DNA of 64,000 nt from Ensifer adhaerens. GTDB lineage: Bacteria > Pseudomonadota > Alphaproteobacteria > Rhizobiales > Rhizobiaceae. Below, piece after piece: positions 46,454-55,026 of this stretch (positions are counted from its first letter, which is position 1; every line of letters begins with the position of its first letter). The notes beneath the pieces were generated by a model. It saw nothing but the letters and a program-made list of their open reading frames with translations, had not been told where the DNA came from and ran no database searches. The stretch covers positions 1,684,501-1,748,500 of the forward strand of contig NZ_CP083350.1 in the NCBI RefSeq assembly GCF_020035535.1. The letters run 5' to 3'. The translations under genes and the position numbers were made by a program.

Positions 46454-46696
46454 GAAATCAATCCTTGTCGTCTAAAGGGCATGTCCAACGGGCAAGCGAC
46501 GCCACAAACATTGGGTGTCGGCCTGCTGCTTCGCGCTGTTCTATACCGTCCTTTCGGCGCCTTCCAGAAAAACGGTTTCGCTTCCTGCGCACGCGCTAGC
46601 AAGCAAGTCCAGAAGAAGCGCAACGCCTTCGGCTCGCACTCGCCTTTTTGGCCGGCGCAGAACAGGCGGTGGTCGATCACCTGTCGTGGCCAAGCG

Positions 46697-47170
46697 TCAA
46701 CCGCGCCGTGCCGCCTCGATCGCAGCCACGTCGATCTTCCGCATGGTCATCATGGCCTCGAAGGCGCGCTTTGCCTCGCCGCCGCCAGCCGCCATCGCAT
46801 CCGTCAGAACGCGAGGCGTGATCTGCCAGGAGATTCCCCACTTGTCCTTGCACCAGCCGCAGGCGCTCTCCTCGCCGCCATTGTTGACGATCGCATTCCA
46901 ATAGCGGTCGGTCTCTTCCTGATCGTCGGTGGCGATCTGGAACGAGAAGGCCTCGTTGTGCTTGAACATCGGACCGCCGTTCAGTCCGAGACAGGCGATG
47001 CCGGCAACGGTGAACTCAACCGTCAGCACATCGCCCTCCTTGCCGGACGGGTAGTCGCCGGGTGCCCGGTGCACTGAGGTCAGACGGCTGTCGGGAAAGA
47101 CCTCGGCGTAGAACCGCGCGGCGGATTCGGCGTCCTTGTCGTACCAGAGGCAGATCGTGTTCTTTGCCAT
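46697..47170 (-). CDS. VOC/PhnB-family protein
   Basis: A 157-residue protein of the PhnB-like glyoxalase/VOC fold: NTICLWYDKDAESAARFYAEVFPDS, GLNGGPMFKHNEAFSF and CKDKWGISWQITPRVL are typical of the 3-demethylubiquinone-methyltransferase-like group, whose true function is unsettled. ATG 47170 follows AAAGGAACACG; the longer open frame to 47413 is not supported. A 260-bp spacer separates it from the divergent SDR gene, and I see no gene there. Confidence 0.87.
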   Translation of the reverse strand: MAKNTICLWYDKDAESAARFYAEVFPDSRLTSVHRAPGDYPSGKEGDVLTVEFTVAGIACLGLNGGPMFKHNEAFSFQIATDDQEETDRYWNAIVNNGGEESACGWCKDKWGISWQITPRVLTDAMAAGGGEAKRAFEAMMTMRKIDVAAIEAARRG

Positions 47171-47430
47171 AACGTGTTCCTTTCGCGTTGAAGGCTTGCC
47201 GCCTTCTTCATGGGGTCTCCTACGAAATAGGTAGCGGCCCGGTTTTCTCCAGCCCGAAAGTGCTAGCGCGCTTGGCTGAGCATGCATGATGACGACCACG
47301 TGACTTTGCTTTGGTGCGCATCTGTTCGATCGCGTAGCCATCTGTTTGGAAAGCCGCGCTGCAATCCCTAGATGAACGGTTCGATGCTCGCCCGCGCGAG
47401 ATCGCCAACGCATGCTTCAAAGGAATTCAA

Positions 47431-48189
47431 ATGAATCAGATGGATGGAACCCTTGCCGTGGTGACGGGAGCGGGCCGCGGCCTCGGCGCTGCATTGGCCT
47501 ATACGCTCGCCGAAGCAGGATGCGATCTCGTGCTTTGCGGGCGCAGCGCGAACGCGCTTGGAGACGTGACCCAGGCGATCATCCAGAATCTCGGAAGGCG
47601 CGTGCAAACGGTTGAACTCGATCTTTCCGATGCGGAGAGCGTGGCGGCAGCGGTTACGCGCATCAAGGCGGAAAACGCCTGCGTCGACATCCTCGTCAAC
47701 AACGGCGCGATGTGGCTCGAGGATAGCGAGGTGGATCATTCGGCCGACGACGTGTTCGGCGTCGTCAATGCGGCGGTCACCGGAACGTTCCTGTTGACCC
47801 AAGGCCTGCTGCCGCTGCTCAACCAATCGCCTCGGCCCGATATCGTCACCATCGGTTCGATCAGCGGTCTCCCGAATGCGCCGCTGCAGACCGTGTCCGT
47901 ACCGTTTTACGCCGCCAAGCGCGCACAGGCCGCGCTGGCGGACGGCCTGCGCCAGAAACTCGCAGGCACGCCCGTGCGCTCGATCGTCGTTCATCCGCCC
48001 TATCTCGATGACGTCTCGCCACTGGTGGAAGCGTGGCACGAAGCCGGCGCGCGAAAGAAGGGCGAGGCGGCGACCAATCGTGACGTCTGCGACGCCGTGC
48101 TGTTTGCGCTGACGCGTCCCCGGCATGTGACCTTGTCGATCACGGTCGATGCCGACGAAGGTGGCCTCCATCCTTCAGGAAGGATCTGA
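47431..48189 (+). CDS. SDR-family protein with displaced catalytic tyrosine
   Basis: A 252-residue Rossmann protein with the cofactor motif TGAGRGLG and LVNNGAMW. Ser is present in IVTIGSISG. In the catalytic YxxxK position the sequence reads PFYAAKRA, so the residue four before Lys is Phe, with a Tyr next to it at three before Lys. Classical activity may be altered or absent. ATG 47431 has AAAGGA upstream. It lies between a divergent VOC gene and a GST gene on the same strand. Substrate unknown. Confidence 0.83.
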   Translation: MNQMDGTLAVVTGAGRGLGAALAYTLAEAGCDLVLCGRSANALGDVTQAIIQNLGRRVQTVELDLSDAESVAAAVTRIKAENACVDILVNNGAMWLEDSEVDHSADDVFGVVNAAVTGTFLLTQGLLPLLNQSPRPDIVTIGSISGLPNAPLQTVSVPFYAAKRAQAALADGLRQKLAGTPVRSIVVHPPYLDDVSPLVEAWHEAGARKKGEAATNRDVCDAVLFALTRPRHVTLSITVDADEGGLHPSGRI

Positions 48190-48206
48190 TCCCGAGCGAG
48201 CGATGT

Positions 48207-48244
48207 CAGGACTTATCGTCCACATTCATAGACGATAAGTCCTG
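48207..48244. promoter_or_regulatory. Perfect 14-bp inverted repeat upstream of a GST gene
   Basis: CAGGACTTATCGTC (48207-48220) and GACGATAAGTCCTG (48231-48244) are exact inverted copies with 10 bp between. It begins 18 bp after the SDR stop and ends 66 bp before the GST start. It could be an operator for an unlinked regulator or a transcript hairpin; no T-run follows, which speaks against a terminator. Confidence 0.6.
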
Positions 48245-48310
48245 TTCTGGCCGGCTACAGGGATAGCGTCCATTCATCTACATCCATGGCATCAACCATG
48301 GAGAACCGAA

Positions 48311-49048
48311 ATGCACACTATCGCTGAACCGATCTTCACCGCGGGCTTCCCGCTCGGTAGTTCCGCAGGACTGGTCACTGCCTTCGAATGGCTCGGCCAG
48401 CCCTACCGTCTTACCCGCGTCGATATGCTCGGAGAAATGCGCACGGACGCCTACCAGCGCCTGAATGGCCGGGTGGAAACGCCTGTGCTCGTGACCGGCG
48501 AAGGGCGCGTCATCACCGAGACGATGGCGATCGCCCAATGGCTCGAGGCGCGCGACCATGAGCGTCGCATCAGCTTTGCGCCGGGCACGTACGAGGCGGA
48601 CCGGATGCACCAGTTCATCGCCTTCCTCAATACCGGCTTCACCGGAGCCTTCTTCCCCCTGTGGGTGGCGCTGGAAGCGGAAGAGGCGACCGAGGACTAC
48701 CGTGAGACGCTACGCGTCTTCGGCCGCGAATTCGTCGCCAGGCGCCATGCCCAGCTTGAGGCGATGATGGGTGATGGTGACTATCTGCTGGGCGACCGCC
48801 CGACGCTCGCCGATGCAGTGTTCGTCGGCGTCGCACGCTGGGTGGACTTTCACGAGGCGATCGCGCCCGAGGACTACGCGCGCAGCTACCCGCGCGTCCA
48901 TGCGCTGCGCCAACGCATTGAGGCCGACCCTGCGTTCCGCTTCGCGCTGGCGATCGAAGACGGTGAGCCTGCCGCCGGCAACGGTTCGATGAAAGGTCTC
49001 ATTCCGCTCCAGGACGTCTTGCGTCTGGCGGGCGCGCTTGCGGACTGA
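48311..49048 (+). CDS. Glutathione S-transferase family protein
   Basis: A 245-residue protein with a thioredoxin-like N-terminal domain (FTAGFPLGSSAGLVTAFEWLGQPYRLTRV, then VETPVLVTGEGRVITETMAIAQWLE, where TE-T-x-AI contacts glutathione) and an alpha-helical C-terminal domain (YLLGDRPTLADAVFVGVARW). It would conjugate or reduce with glutathione. ATG 48311 follows GGAGAACCGAA. A conspicuous inverted repeat precedes it. Confidence 0.88.
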   Translation: MHTIAEPIFTAGFPLGSSAGLVTAFEWLGQPYRLTRVDMLGEMRTDAYQRLNGRVETPVLVTGEGRVITETMAIAQWLEARDHERRISFAPGTYEADRMHQFIAFLNTGFTGAFFPLWVALEAEEATEDYRETLRVFGREFVARRHAQLEAMMGDGDYLLGDRPTLADAVFVGVARWVDFHEAIAPEDYARSYPRVHALRQRIEADPAFRFALAIEDGEPAAGNGSMKGLIPLQDVLRLAGALAD

Positions 49049-49098
49049 GCCGATGGACAGCTGCGCGCCCGCGGGTGCGGCGCGCAGCTCTCACGCCG

Positions 49099-50175
49099 TC
49101 AGATGCGGCGGGCGAAATCGATGATCGCATCGCTCACAACGTCCGCACGCTCCTGTGGGAGCCAGTGCCCGCTGCCGGGCACGACAACTTTGCCCATGAG
49201 TTGCGGTGCGAGACGGGGCATAGCGTCGATGATGTCGCGCATCCCCGGGATGCTGAGCCCGGTGTCCCGTTCGCCAACCATGAACAGGGCCGGCACATCG
49301 ACCGTCACGCCGGCGAGCGATGCTTGCAGTTGCCAGTTGCGATCGAGGTTGCGGTAGTAGTTGAGCCCGCCGCGAAAACCGGAACGGGCGAATGACTCGG
49401 CATAGGCGTCGAGATCGGCAGCCGTCAGCCAGTCCGGCATCGCTTTCGGATCGGGGAGGCGTGCGAGCAGTCCGTCTCGCCGTGGGACCATCCCGAACGG
49501 ATTTGGCGTCCGGTCCCCGGCTTGCCGGGGGCCGGCGTCTCCCGAAGCCGCAAAGAGGATCTTGCGGAGCGTCTGTCGAATGTCTCGCTCCAGTTCCGCT
49601 TCGGCGACGCCGGGTTTCTGGAAGTAGAGCGTGTAAAGCTGCGCCTCGTCGGTCTGCGGGAAGATGCGGGTCGGCGGCACGGGCGGCGGAGCCATCATAG
49701 GCACGCTGATCGCGACCACGCCGCGGAAGCGGTCCGGCCGCATCTGTGCCGCCTGCCACGCGACCGAGGCACCCCAGTCGTTGCCGACGATGATGGCCGT
49801 CTCCGCGCCGAGCGCATCCAGGAGTGCGACCATATCCCCGACGATGTGAAACAGGGTGTATTCGTCGATCGCCAAGGGGCATTCCGTGTGCCCGTATCCA
49901 CGCATGTCCGGCGCAACCGCACGAAATCCGGCCTTGGCGAGCGCCGCAATCTGGTGGCGCCAGACATGGGAGGTTTCCGGAAAGCCGTGGCAGAAAAGGA
50001 CGAGCGGCCCTTCTCCCTGGTCGACGACATTCATCCGGATTGTTCTCGTTTCGATGGTGCGAGCAGCCATATTCGGTCCTTCCGCTCTTGATATCGTGGC
50101 TTGGATGGTACCCGGCGCGGCATGGGCCGGCCATGCGGCCGCCAGCAGAGCGGCCAACATCGTTCGTCTTTTCAT
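49099..50175 (-). CDS. Epoxide-hydrolase-like alpha/beta hydrolase with signal peptide
   Basis: A 358-residue protein; the first 20 residues (MKRRTMLAALLAAAWPAHAA) look like a Tat- or Sec-type signal. The hydrolase core has the HGFPE oxyanion motif, the nucleophile Asp in VGNDWGASVAWQAA (as in epoxide hydrolases and haloalkane dehalogenases), an acid in MVGERDTG and the His in PGSGHWLPQE. ATG 50175 follows AAGGACCCAAGG; a cytoplasmic form could start at 50071. It is divergent from an Rrf2 regulator with inverted repeats in the shared promoter. Substrate unknown. Confidence 0.86.
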   Translation of the reverse strand: MKRRTMLAALLAAAWPAHAAPGTIQATISRAEGPNMAARTIETRTIRMNVVDQGEGPLVLFCHGFPETSHVWRHQIAALAKAGFRAVAPDMRGYGHTECPLAIDEYTLFHIVGDMVALLDALGAETAIIVGNDWGASVAWQAAQMRPDRFRGVVAISVPMMAPPPVPPTRIFPQTDEAQLYTLYFQKPGVAEAELERDIRQTLRKILFAASGDAGPRQAGDRTPNPFGMVPRRDGLLARLPDPKAMPDWLTAADLDAYAESFARSGFRGGLNYYRNLDRNWQLQASLAGVTVDVPALFMVGERDTGLSIPGMRDIIDAMPRLAPQLMGKVVVPGSGHWLPQERADVVSDAIIDFARRI

Positions 50176-50188
50176 CCTTGGGTCCTTG

Positions 50189-50251
50189 ATTCTGTAATCA
50201 TCTAAGTTACAGAATAGGGCGAGGTCAAGTGTGTGTAACATTAATAGTTAC
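50189..50251. promoter_or_regulatory. Inverted repeats between hydrolase and Rrf2 regulator (predicted operators)
   Basis: ATTCTGTAA (50189-50197) and TTACAGAAT (50207-50215) are perfect inverted arms; a second dyad, GTAAC-N7-GTTAC, lies at 50235-50251. They share the TGTAA/GTAAC core and fill the 91-bp divergent promoter, so Rrf2 autoregulation and control of the hydrolase are likely. Confidence 0.6.
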
Positions 50252-50266
50252 GCTATAGGGGTGCAT

Positions 50267-50719
50267 ATGAAACGAGACAGTCGGCTGGCGCGGATGATCC
50301 ATGTGCTCATCCATATGGGGCTCCTGGGCGGGCGCGAGACCTCGGAAACCATTGCGAAGATGCTGAACACCAATCCGGTGGTCGTGCGCCGTACGATGGC
50401 AGCCCTGAAGCGCAAGGGCGTGGTTGGTTCCGAGGGAGGGCGAGGCGGCGGATGGGTGCTGCTGCGGCCGCTCGACGATCTCACCGTCCTCGATATCCAG
50501 AAGGCGCTGGATGAAGGCGAGGTGCTGGCCGCAGGTGTTTCGGAGGATCATCCCACCTGTCCGGTGGAGCGGGCAGCAAATGCCGCCCTGGTGCGGGCCT
50601 TCGACAAGGCGGAGAGCGCATTGCTGGACGAGTTTGCAAAGCTGAGGTTATCGCTAATCGCCGAGCAGGCCATGTCGGTCGACAGACACCCGCCTCGGGA
50701 TGGAAAAGATGACGACTGA
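50267..50719 (+). CDS. Rrf2-family transcriptional regulator
   Basis: A 150-residue winged-helix regulator: RLARMIHVLIHMGLLGG, then SETIAKMLNTNPVVVRRTMAALKRKGVV and the GGRGGGWVLLRPLDDLTVLDI wing, all standard Rrf2. It has a single Cys (HPTCPVE), so it lacks the three cysteines that hold an iron-sulfur cluster in IscR, NsrR or RirA and resembles the YwnA-type group. ATG 50267. It overlaps the following acetyltransferase gene, suggesting one transcript. Confidence 0.9.
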   Translation: MKRDSRLARMIHVLIHMGLLGGRETSETIAKMLNTNPVVVRRTMAALKRKGVVGSEGGRGGGWVLLRPLDDLTVLDIQKALDEGEVLAAGVSEDHPTCPVERAANAALVRAFDKAESALLDEFAKLRLSLIAEQAMSVDRHPPRDGKDDD

Positions 50720-51128
50720 AAACCGCGCTGACGATCCGTACTTCCTATGGCGTGGCGACTTCACGAATGCCGAGCTGAACGCGCTGCATGCCGAGTGCTT
50801 CGAACACGCCGTACTCGATGACGATTGGAGGAAACAGGTGAACAATTTCAGCCTAGGCTGGGTTTGTCTGCGTCTCGAGGGAAATCTTGCCGGCTTCGTC
50901 AATGTTGCCTGGGACGGCGGCGTGCACGCCTTTCTGCTCGACACCATGGTCTCGGCGCCGTGGCGGCGAAGGGGCTATGCGCGCCGGCTCGTCGAAGAGG
51001 CGGTGGCAAACGCAAGGCAATCAGGCTGCGAATGGCTGCATGTCGACTTCGAGCCCCATCTTCGCGATTTCTATCTTGAAGCCTGCAAGTTTGTCCCCAC
51101 CGATGCCGGCCTGATCCGCTTGGGATAG
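50709..51128 (+). CDS. GNAT-family N-acetyltransferase
   Basis: A 139-residue acetyltransferase: LAGFVNVAWDGGVHAFLLDTMV then APWRRRGYARRLVEEAVANAR, which is the acetyl-CoA-binding motif A (R-x-x-G-x-A). ATG 50709 overlaps the Rrf2 stop; an alternative ATG lies 9 bp earlier. Probably co-expressed with the regulator. Substrate unknown. Confidence 0.85.
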   Translation: MTTENRADDPYFLWRGDFTNAELNALHAECFEHAVLDDDWRKQVNNFSLGWVCLRLEGNLAGFVNVAWDGGVHAFLLDTMVSAPWRRRGYARRLVEEAVANARQSGCEWLHVDFEPHLRDFYLEACKFVPTDAGLIRLG

Positions 51129-51175
51129 CGGACTTCAAAGCGTGCCCCTATCGGGGCTTCCGTTGCGCATTAAAG

Positions 51176-52126
51176 ATGAGTAAAGAAGGAAGGAATAAAG
51201 ATCGAGGCGCAGCCTCAGGTTTCCCGAGCATTGGGCATTTGATGACATTCCAGCCACGGATGCAGAACAGGATCTCCGGGTTCAAGGTCCTCGGCGGTTT
51301 GCACCGTCGCGAATGGAACGGGATCATAGCCGACGTCTGGGATGTCGAGTGCGAGGCGCGCGCCGGCGGTCACTACGTGTCCGACGATCCGCGCATGTTC
51401 ATCGTGCTCGATGCGCAAGGTGGCAGCCGCTGCAATGTCAAGCTCTCGCCCGGCGGCCCTGGGACGGTGCAGAACTACCGCGAACAGGGACTTTCCTACA
51501 TCCCGGCGGGCATGGAGATCTGGGCCGATGTCGTCGACGTGCAATACATCCGCCATCTCGATCTGCACTTCAATCTCGAGGTCCTCAGCCGACGGCTGAT
51601 GGAGGATCTCGACGCCAGCCGTTGCGATGGGCCCCGGCTGATGTTTCATGATGAGCGTTTCCTGCAACTCGCGCGGCTCATCGCTGCGGAGTGCCTCAAT
51701 CCGCAGCCGTTGCATGATCTCTATGGTGATGGTCTGACGGTCGCGCTGTTCATCGACCTGATGAAGCTCAACCGTGCCGATCCGCGCAAGCGCAGCCCGC
51801 TTGCCGCCTGGCAAATGCGCCGCGTGGCTGACTACATCGCGGAAAACTTCGGCCGCAGCATTCGGCTCCAGGAGCTGGCGGCGCTTGTGGGATTGTCGCA
51901 ATCGCATTTCAGCCACGCCTTCAAGGCCTCAACCGGAATGGCGCCGCATCAATGGCAGACGAATGCGCGCATCGAACGGGCCAAGCAACTCCTGCTGAAG
52001 AATGGCGCGTCGCTGACGGCGACGGCCGTCGAAACCGGGTTCGCGGACCAAGCGCATTTCACGCGGGTCTTCCGCAAGGTCGTCGGCACCACGCCAGCGC
52101 AGTGGAGGCGGAGCCGCTTGGCCTGA
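51176..52126 (+). CDS. AraC-family transcriptional regulator
   Basis: A 316-residue regulator. The N-terminal 190 residues form a sensing domain that I cannot assign to a ligand. The C-terminal 100 residues hold two helix-turn-helices (IRLQELAALVGLSQSHFSHAFKASTG and LTATAVETGFADQAHFTRVFRKVVG) and the closing TPAQWRR. It precedes a TonB-dependent receptor gene by 175 bp, the layout of an AraC activator that senses a siderophore and switches on its receptor. Confidence 0.9.
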   Translation: MSKEGRNKDRGAASGFPSIGHLMTFQPRMQNRISGFKVLGGLHRREWNGIIADVWDVECEARAGGHYVSDDPRMFIVLDAQGGSRCNVKLSPGGPGTVQNYREQGLSYIPAGMEIWADVVDVQYIRHLDLHFNLEVLSRRLMEDLDASRCDGPRLMFHDERFLQLARLIAAECLNPQPLHDLYGDGLTVALFIDLMKLNRADPRKRSPLAAWQMRRVADYIAENFGRSIRLQELAALVGLSQSHFSHAFKASTGMAPHQWQTNARIERAKQLLLKNGASLTATAVETGFADQAHFTRVFRKVVGTTPAQWRRSRLA

Positions 52127-52217
52127 GCAAATTGTCTCACGCGCGGGCGAATGTTCGCTGTGAATAGCCCAGGATCGTTCAATTATCGCGGATCGCTCCA
52201 AGCGCCGGCATAATAGT

Positions 52218-52232
52218 TGATATAAACACTCA
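52218..52232. promoter_or_regulatory. Possible RirA iron-responsive (IRO) box
   Basis: TGATATAAACACTCA fits the TGA-N9-TCA pattern of the iron-responsive element bound by RirA in Rhizobiales. It lies 70 bp upstream of the receptor start in an AT-rich patch. One short match can arise by chance, but gene context supports it. Confidence 0.5.
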
Positions 52233-52301
52233 TCTTATCTGATGTTTGCTTTTTAACGCCGCAGATCGCCCGGGGGATTGGCGCGATGGCGGCTCGGGGT
52301 G

Positions 52302-54515
52302 ATGAAAGAGATGATGGTAGGTGGCAGGGCGGCGGGTTTGGCCGAATGGCTGGCTGGAGGAGTAGCCGGCATTGCAATTCTGGCGGCGGGCGCCGCGATA
52401 GCGCAGGATGCGCCGGCGACCCGGCTGGAAAAGATCGAGGTGCAGGTCGGGACGACCAAGGACGATGCGACCGGCCCGGTCGAGGGTTACGTCGCCAAGG
52501 CCACGACCACCGGTTCGAAATCTGCCACCCCGATCAACGAAGTTCCCCAGTCCGTATCGGTCATCGGTCGCGATGAGCTGGATGATCGCGGCGTCGTCAA
52601 CAAGATCGATGAGGCGCTTCGCTATACGCCAGGCGTGATGGCCGAGCCCTTCGGCGTCGATCCGGACACCGACTGGTTCTACATCCGCGGTTTCGATGCG
52701 ACGCAGACCGGCGTTTTCCTCGACGGCCTCAACCTCTTCTCCTATGGTTTCGGCGGATTCCAGATCGATCCGTTCATGCTGGAGCGTGTCGAGGTGCTGA
52801 AAGGGCCGGCGTCGGTGCTCTATGGCGGCGCCAATCCGGGCGGCATCGTCAGCCTCATCAGCAAGCGGCCGAGTGATGAGACCTCTGCTTATGTGGAGAC
52901 CGGCATCACCAACAACGGCAATGCCTTCCTCGGCATCGACGTGAACCGCCCGCTGGACGACGCGATCAACTATCGCGTCACCGGAAAGGTCTCCGGCGGC
53001 AACAACTACACCGACCATTCGGAAGATTTGCGCGGCTTCATCCTGCCGCAGATCACTTACGAGCCCGACGATGCGACCAGCCTGGCGGTCTACGGCCTGC
53101 TGCAGTGCCTTGATCAGGTCCACACCGGCGGCGGTTTCCTGCCCTATGTCGGTACGGTCGTCGATGCGCCCTTCGGCAAGATCGATCGCAAGGCCTTCTT
53201 CGGTGAACCGGCAATCGATACCGGCACCTATGTGCAGCAGATGCTCGGCTACGAGTTCAAGCACGAATTCGACAGCGGCTGGCAGCTCAGCCAGAACCTG
53301 CGCTATGGTCATCTCTACAAGCACGAGAACGGCCCTTACACCTACGGCTACTACGATCCGAGCCTGCCGTTCCCGGTTTCGCCGACGCCGGCAACGCCCG
53401 ACAATCTGCTCTATCGCCTTGGCTTCGAGGCAACCTCCAGGGTCGATACATTCGGCGTCGACAACCGTCTTGAAGGCGAGTTCGAGACCGGTGCGCTGGA
53501 TCATGCGCTGCTGGTCGGTATCGACTACAAGCTCTTCCGCCTGGATCACGTGCAGGCGTCGTCTGCGGGAACGCCGATCAGCGCAACGGATCCGGTCTAT
53601 GGCGCGCCTCAGCCGGCCAACGCCATCTACATCAACCAGGTGATCACCCAGCAGCAGTTTGGCGTCTACGCTCAAGACCAGATCCGCTTCGGCGACGTTT
53701 GGCTCGTCACGCTCAATGGCCGCTACGACTATGTCGACACCAAGACCGACAACGGCCCCACCTTCTGGGCTCCGACGCAAAACTCGAGCTTCGGCTACAG
53801 CGAAGGCGCCGTCACCGGCCGCGCCGGGCTTGCCTATGAATTCGACAATGGCTTGATCCCCTATGCGAGCGTCGCCACCTTCTTCAATCCGGTCGTGGCC
53901 GTGACAGCTACCGGCAACACCAAGCCGGAGGAAGGCGAGCAGTTCGAAGCCGGGGTCAAGTACGAGCCGACCTTCTTCGATGGCATGCTGACGGCATCCA
54001 TCTACCAGCTGACCAAACGCAACGCGCTCGTGACCGACCCGCTGACGAGCATATCCACCCAGACCGGCGAAGTGCGCTCCCGCGGCATCGAGCTTGAGGG
54101 CAAGGTCAATCTCAACGAAAGTTGGAAGGTGATCGCGGGCCTCGACTTCATGGATATCGAGGTGACCGAGGACGCGAACCGGGCACTGGTCGGCAAATCG
54201 CCCTATCTCGTCCCCGACACGCAGGCCTCGTTATGGATCGACTACACCGTGCAGCAGGGCGCGCTCGAGGGCGTCAGCCTCGGTGCTGGTGTTCGCTATC
54301 GCGGCGAGAGTTGGGCGAACAAGGAGAACACGGCGAAGGTGCCCTCCGCGACGGTCTTCGATGCGGGGCTGCGTTATGAGAAGGAGGGATGGGGCGCTGC
54401 CCTGAACGTCACCAACCTTTTCGACAAGAAGTATGTGAGCGGTTGCAGCGGCGTGCTCGTCTGCGGTTACGGCGACGCAAGGACCGTCACGCTCAAGCTC
54501 AGCAAGACATGGTAA
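52302..54515 (+). CDS. TonB-dependent siderophore receptor (FhuA-like)
   Basis: A 737-residue outer membrane receptor. A signal region (LAGGVAGIAILAAGAAIAQ) is followed by a plug domain (TPINEVPQSVSVIGRDELDDRG, YTPGVMAEPFG, RGFDATQTGVFLDGL, VEVLKGPASVLYGGANPGGIVS) and a 22-strand-type barrel ending in the aromatic residue W (TLKLSKTW). The ferrichrome/ferric-hydroxamate receptor group fits best. ATG 52302 is the first in-frame ATG; a start 9 bp further is also possible. It is probably regulated by iron and by the AraC protein upstream. Confidence 0.9.
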   Translation: MKEMMVGGRAAGLAEWLAGGVAGIAILAAGAAIAQDAPATRLEKIEVQVGTTKDDATGPVEGYVAKATTTGSKSATPINEVPQSVSVIGRDELDDRGVVNKIDEALRYTPGVMAEPFGVDPDTDWFYIRGFDATQTGVFLDGLNLFSYGFGGFQIDPFMLERVEVLKGPASVLYGGANPGGIVSLISKRPSDETSAYVETGITNNGNAFLGIDVNRPLDDAINYRVTGKVSGGNNYTDHSEDLRGFILPQITYEPDDATSLAVYGLLQCLDQVHTGGGFLPYVGTVVDAPFGKIDRKAFFGEPAIDTGTYVQQMLGYEFKHEFDSGWQLSQNLRYGHLYKHENGPYTYGYYDPSLPFPVSPTPATPDNLLYRLGFEATSRVDTFGVDNRLEGEFETGALDHALLVGIDYKLFRLDHVQASSAGTPISATDPVYGAPQPANAIYINQVITQQQFGVYAQDQIRFGDVWLVTLNGRYDYVDTKTDNGPTFWAPTQNSSFGYSEGAVTGRAGLAYEFDNGLIPYASVATFFNPVVAVTATGNTKPEEGEQFEAGVKYEPTFFDGMLTASIYQLTKRNALVTDPLTSISTQTGEVRSRGIELEGKVNLNESWKVIAGLDFMDIEVTEDANRALVGKSPYLVPDTQASLWIDYTVQQGALEGVSLGAGVRYRGESWANKENTAKVPSATVFDAGLRYEKEGWGAALNVTNLFDKKYVSGCSGVLVCGYGDARTVTLKLSKTW

Positions 54516-54525
54516 TCTGAACCCA

Positions 54526-54553
54526 TGCGGGGCCGGAGCGAACCGGCCCCGCA
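54526..54553 (+). terminator. Terminator-like hairpin after the TonB-dependent receptor
   Basis: TGCGGGGCCGG and CCGGCCCCGCA form a perfect 11-bp GC-rich stem with a 6-base loop, starting 10 bp after the receptor stop. No T-run follows, as is common in high-GC genomes. Confidence 0.65.
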
Positions 54554-54718
54554 CTGCATCGGCGTGGCCGAATGCCACGTCCGCGCCGATCCGCGTTCGA
54601 CGCGCGCTGGTTGGTGTCGATCTCTCCTTGGGGCCCGCCTTTGTCGCTTTTGCGCGCAACCATAATGATGTAGCAATGACACCATCGACCTAAGCGGGAA
54701 TCACTGAGGGGATGGCGG

Positions 54719-55012
54719 ATGGAACTGTTGACGCTTCAACATTTTGCGGGTTGCGTCGGCCAGGCGTTCGATCTCTCTCTTGGCGAAAGCACGATGCCGT
54801 TGACCCTGGCGGAGGCGACGCCGGGTGCGACCCAGATTCTGCCCGGCATGCGCCGCGCGCCTTTCTCCCTCATGTTCCGCAGCAGTTCGGCAGTGGTGCT
54901 GCCGCAGCAGATCTACAAGCTGAACAACGCGTCGCTCGGCGCGTTGGAGATCTTCCTCGTGCCGGTCGCCCGCGACAAACAGGGCATCGTCTATCAGGCG
55001 ATCTTCAACTGA
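54719..55012 (+). CDS. DUF6916-like small protein
   Basis: A 97-residue protein that starts MELLTLQHFAGCVGQAFDL and ends in AIFN. The pattern FSLMFRSSSAVVLPQQIYKL followed by FLVPVARDKQG matches a small conserved family (DUF6916, from memory) that is often encoded next to tail-collar proteins. It has no signal or membrane segment. It converges on the acetyltransferase gene with a 14-bp gap. Function unknown; context suggests a role with the three collar proteins. Confidence 0.7.
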   Translation: MELLTLQHFAGCVGQAFDLSLGESTMPLTLAEATPGATQILPGMRRAPFSLMFRSSSAVVLPQQIYKLNNASLGALEIFLVPVARDKQGIVYQAIFN

Positions 55013-55026
55013 CGGAGCCTCAGCTT

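Noticed and set aside
52230..53780. 516-codon minus-strand frame opposite the TonB-dependent receptor
   Set aside because: Shadow of a clear receptor gene, without motifs.
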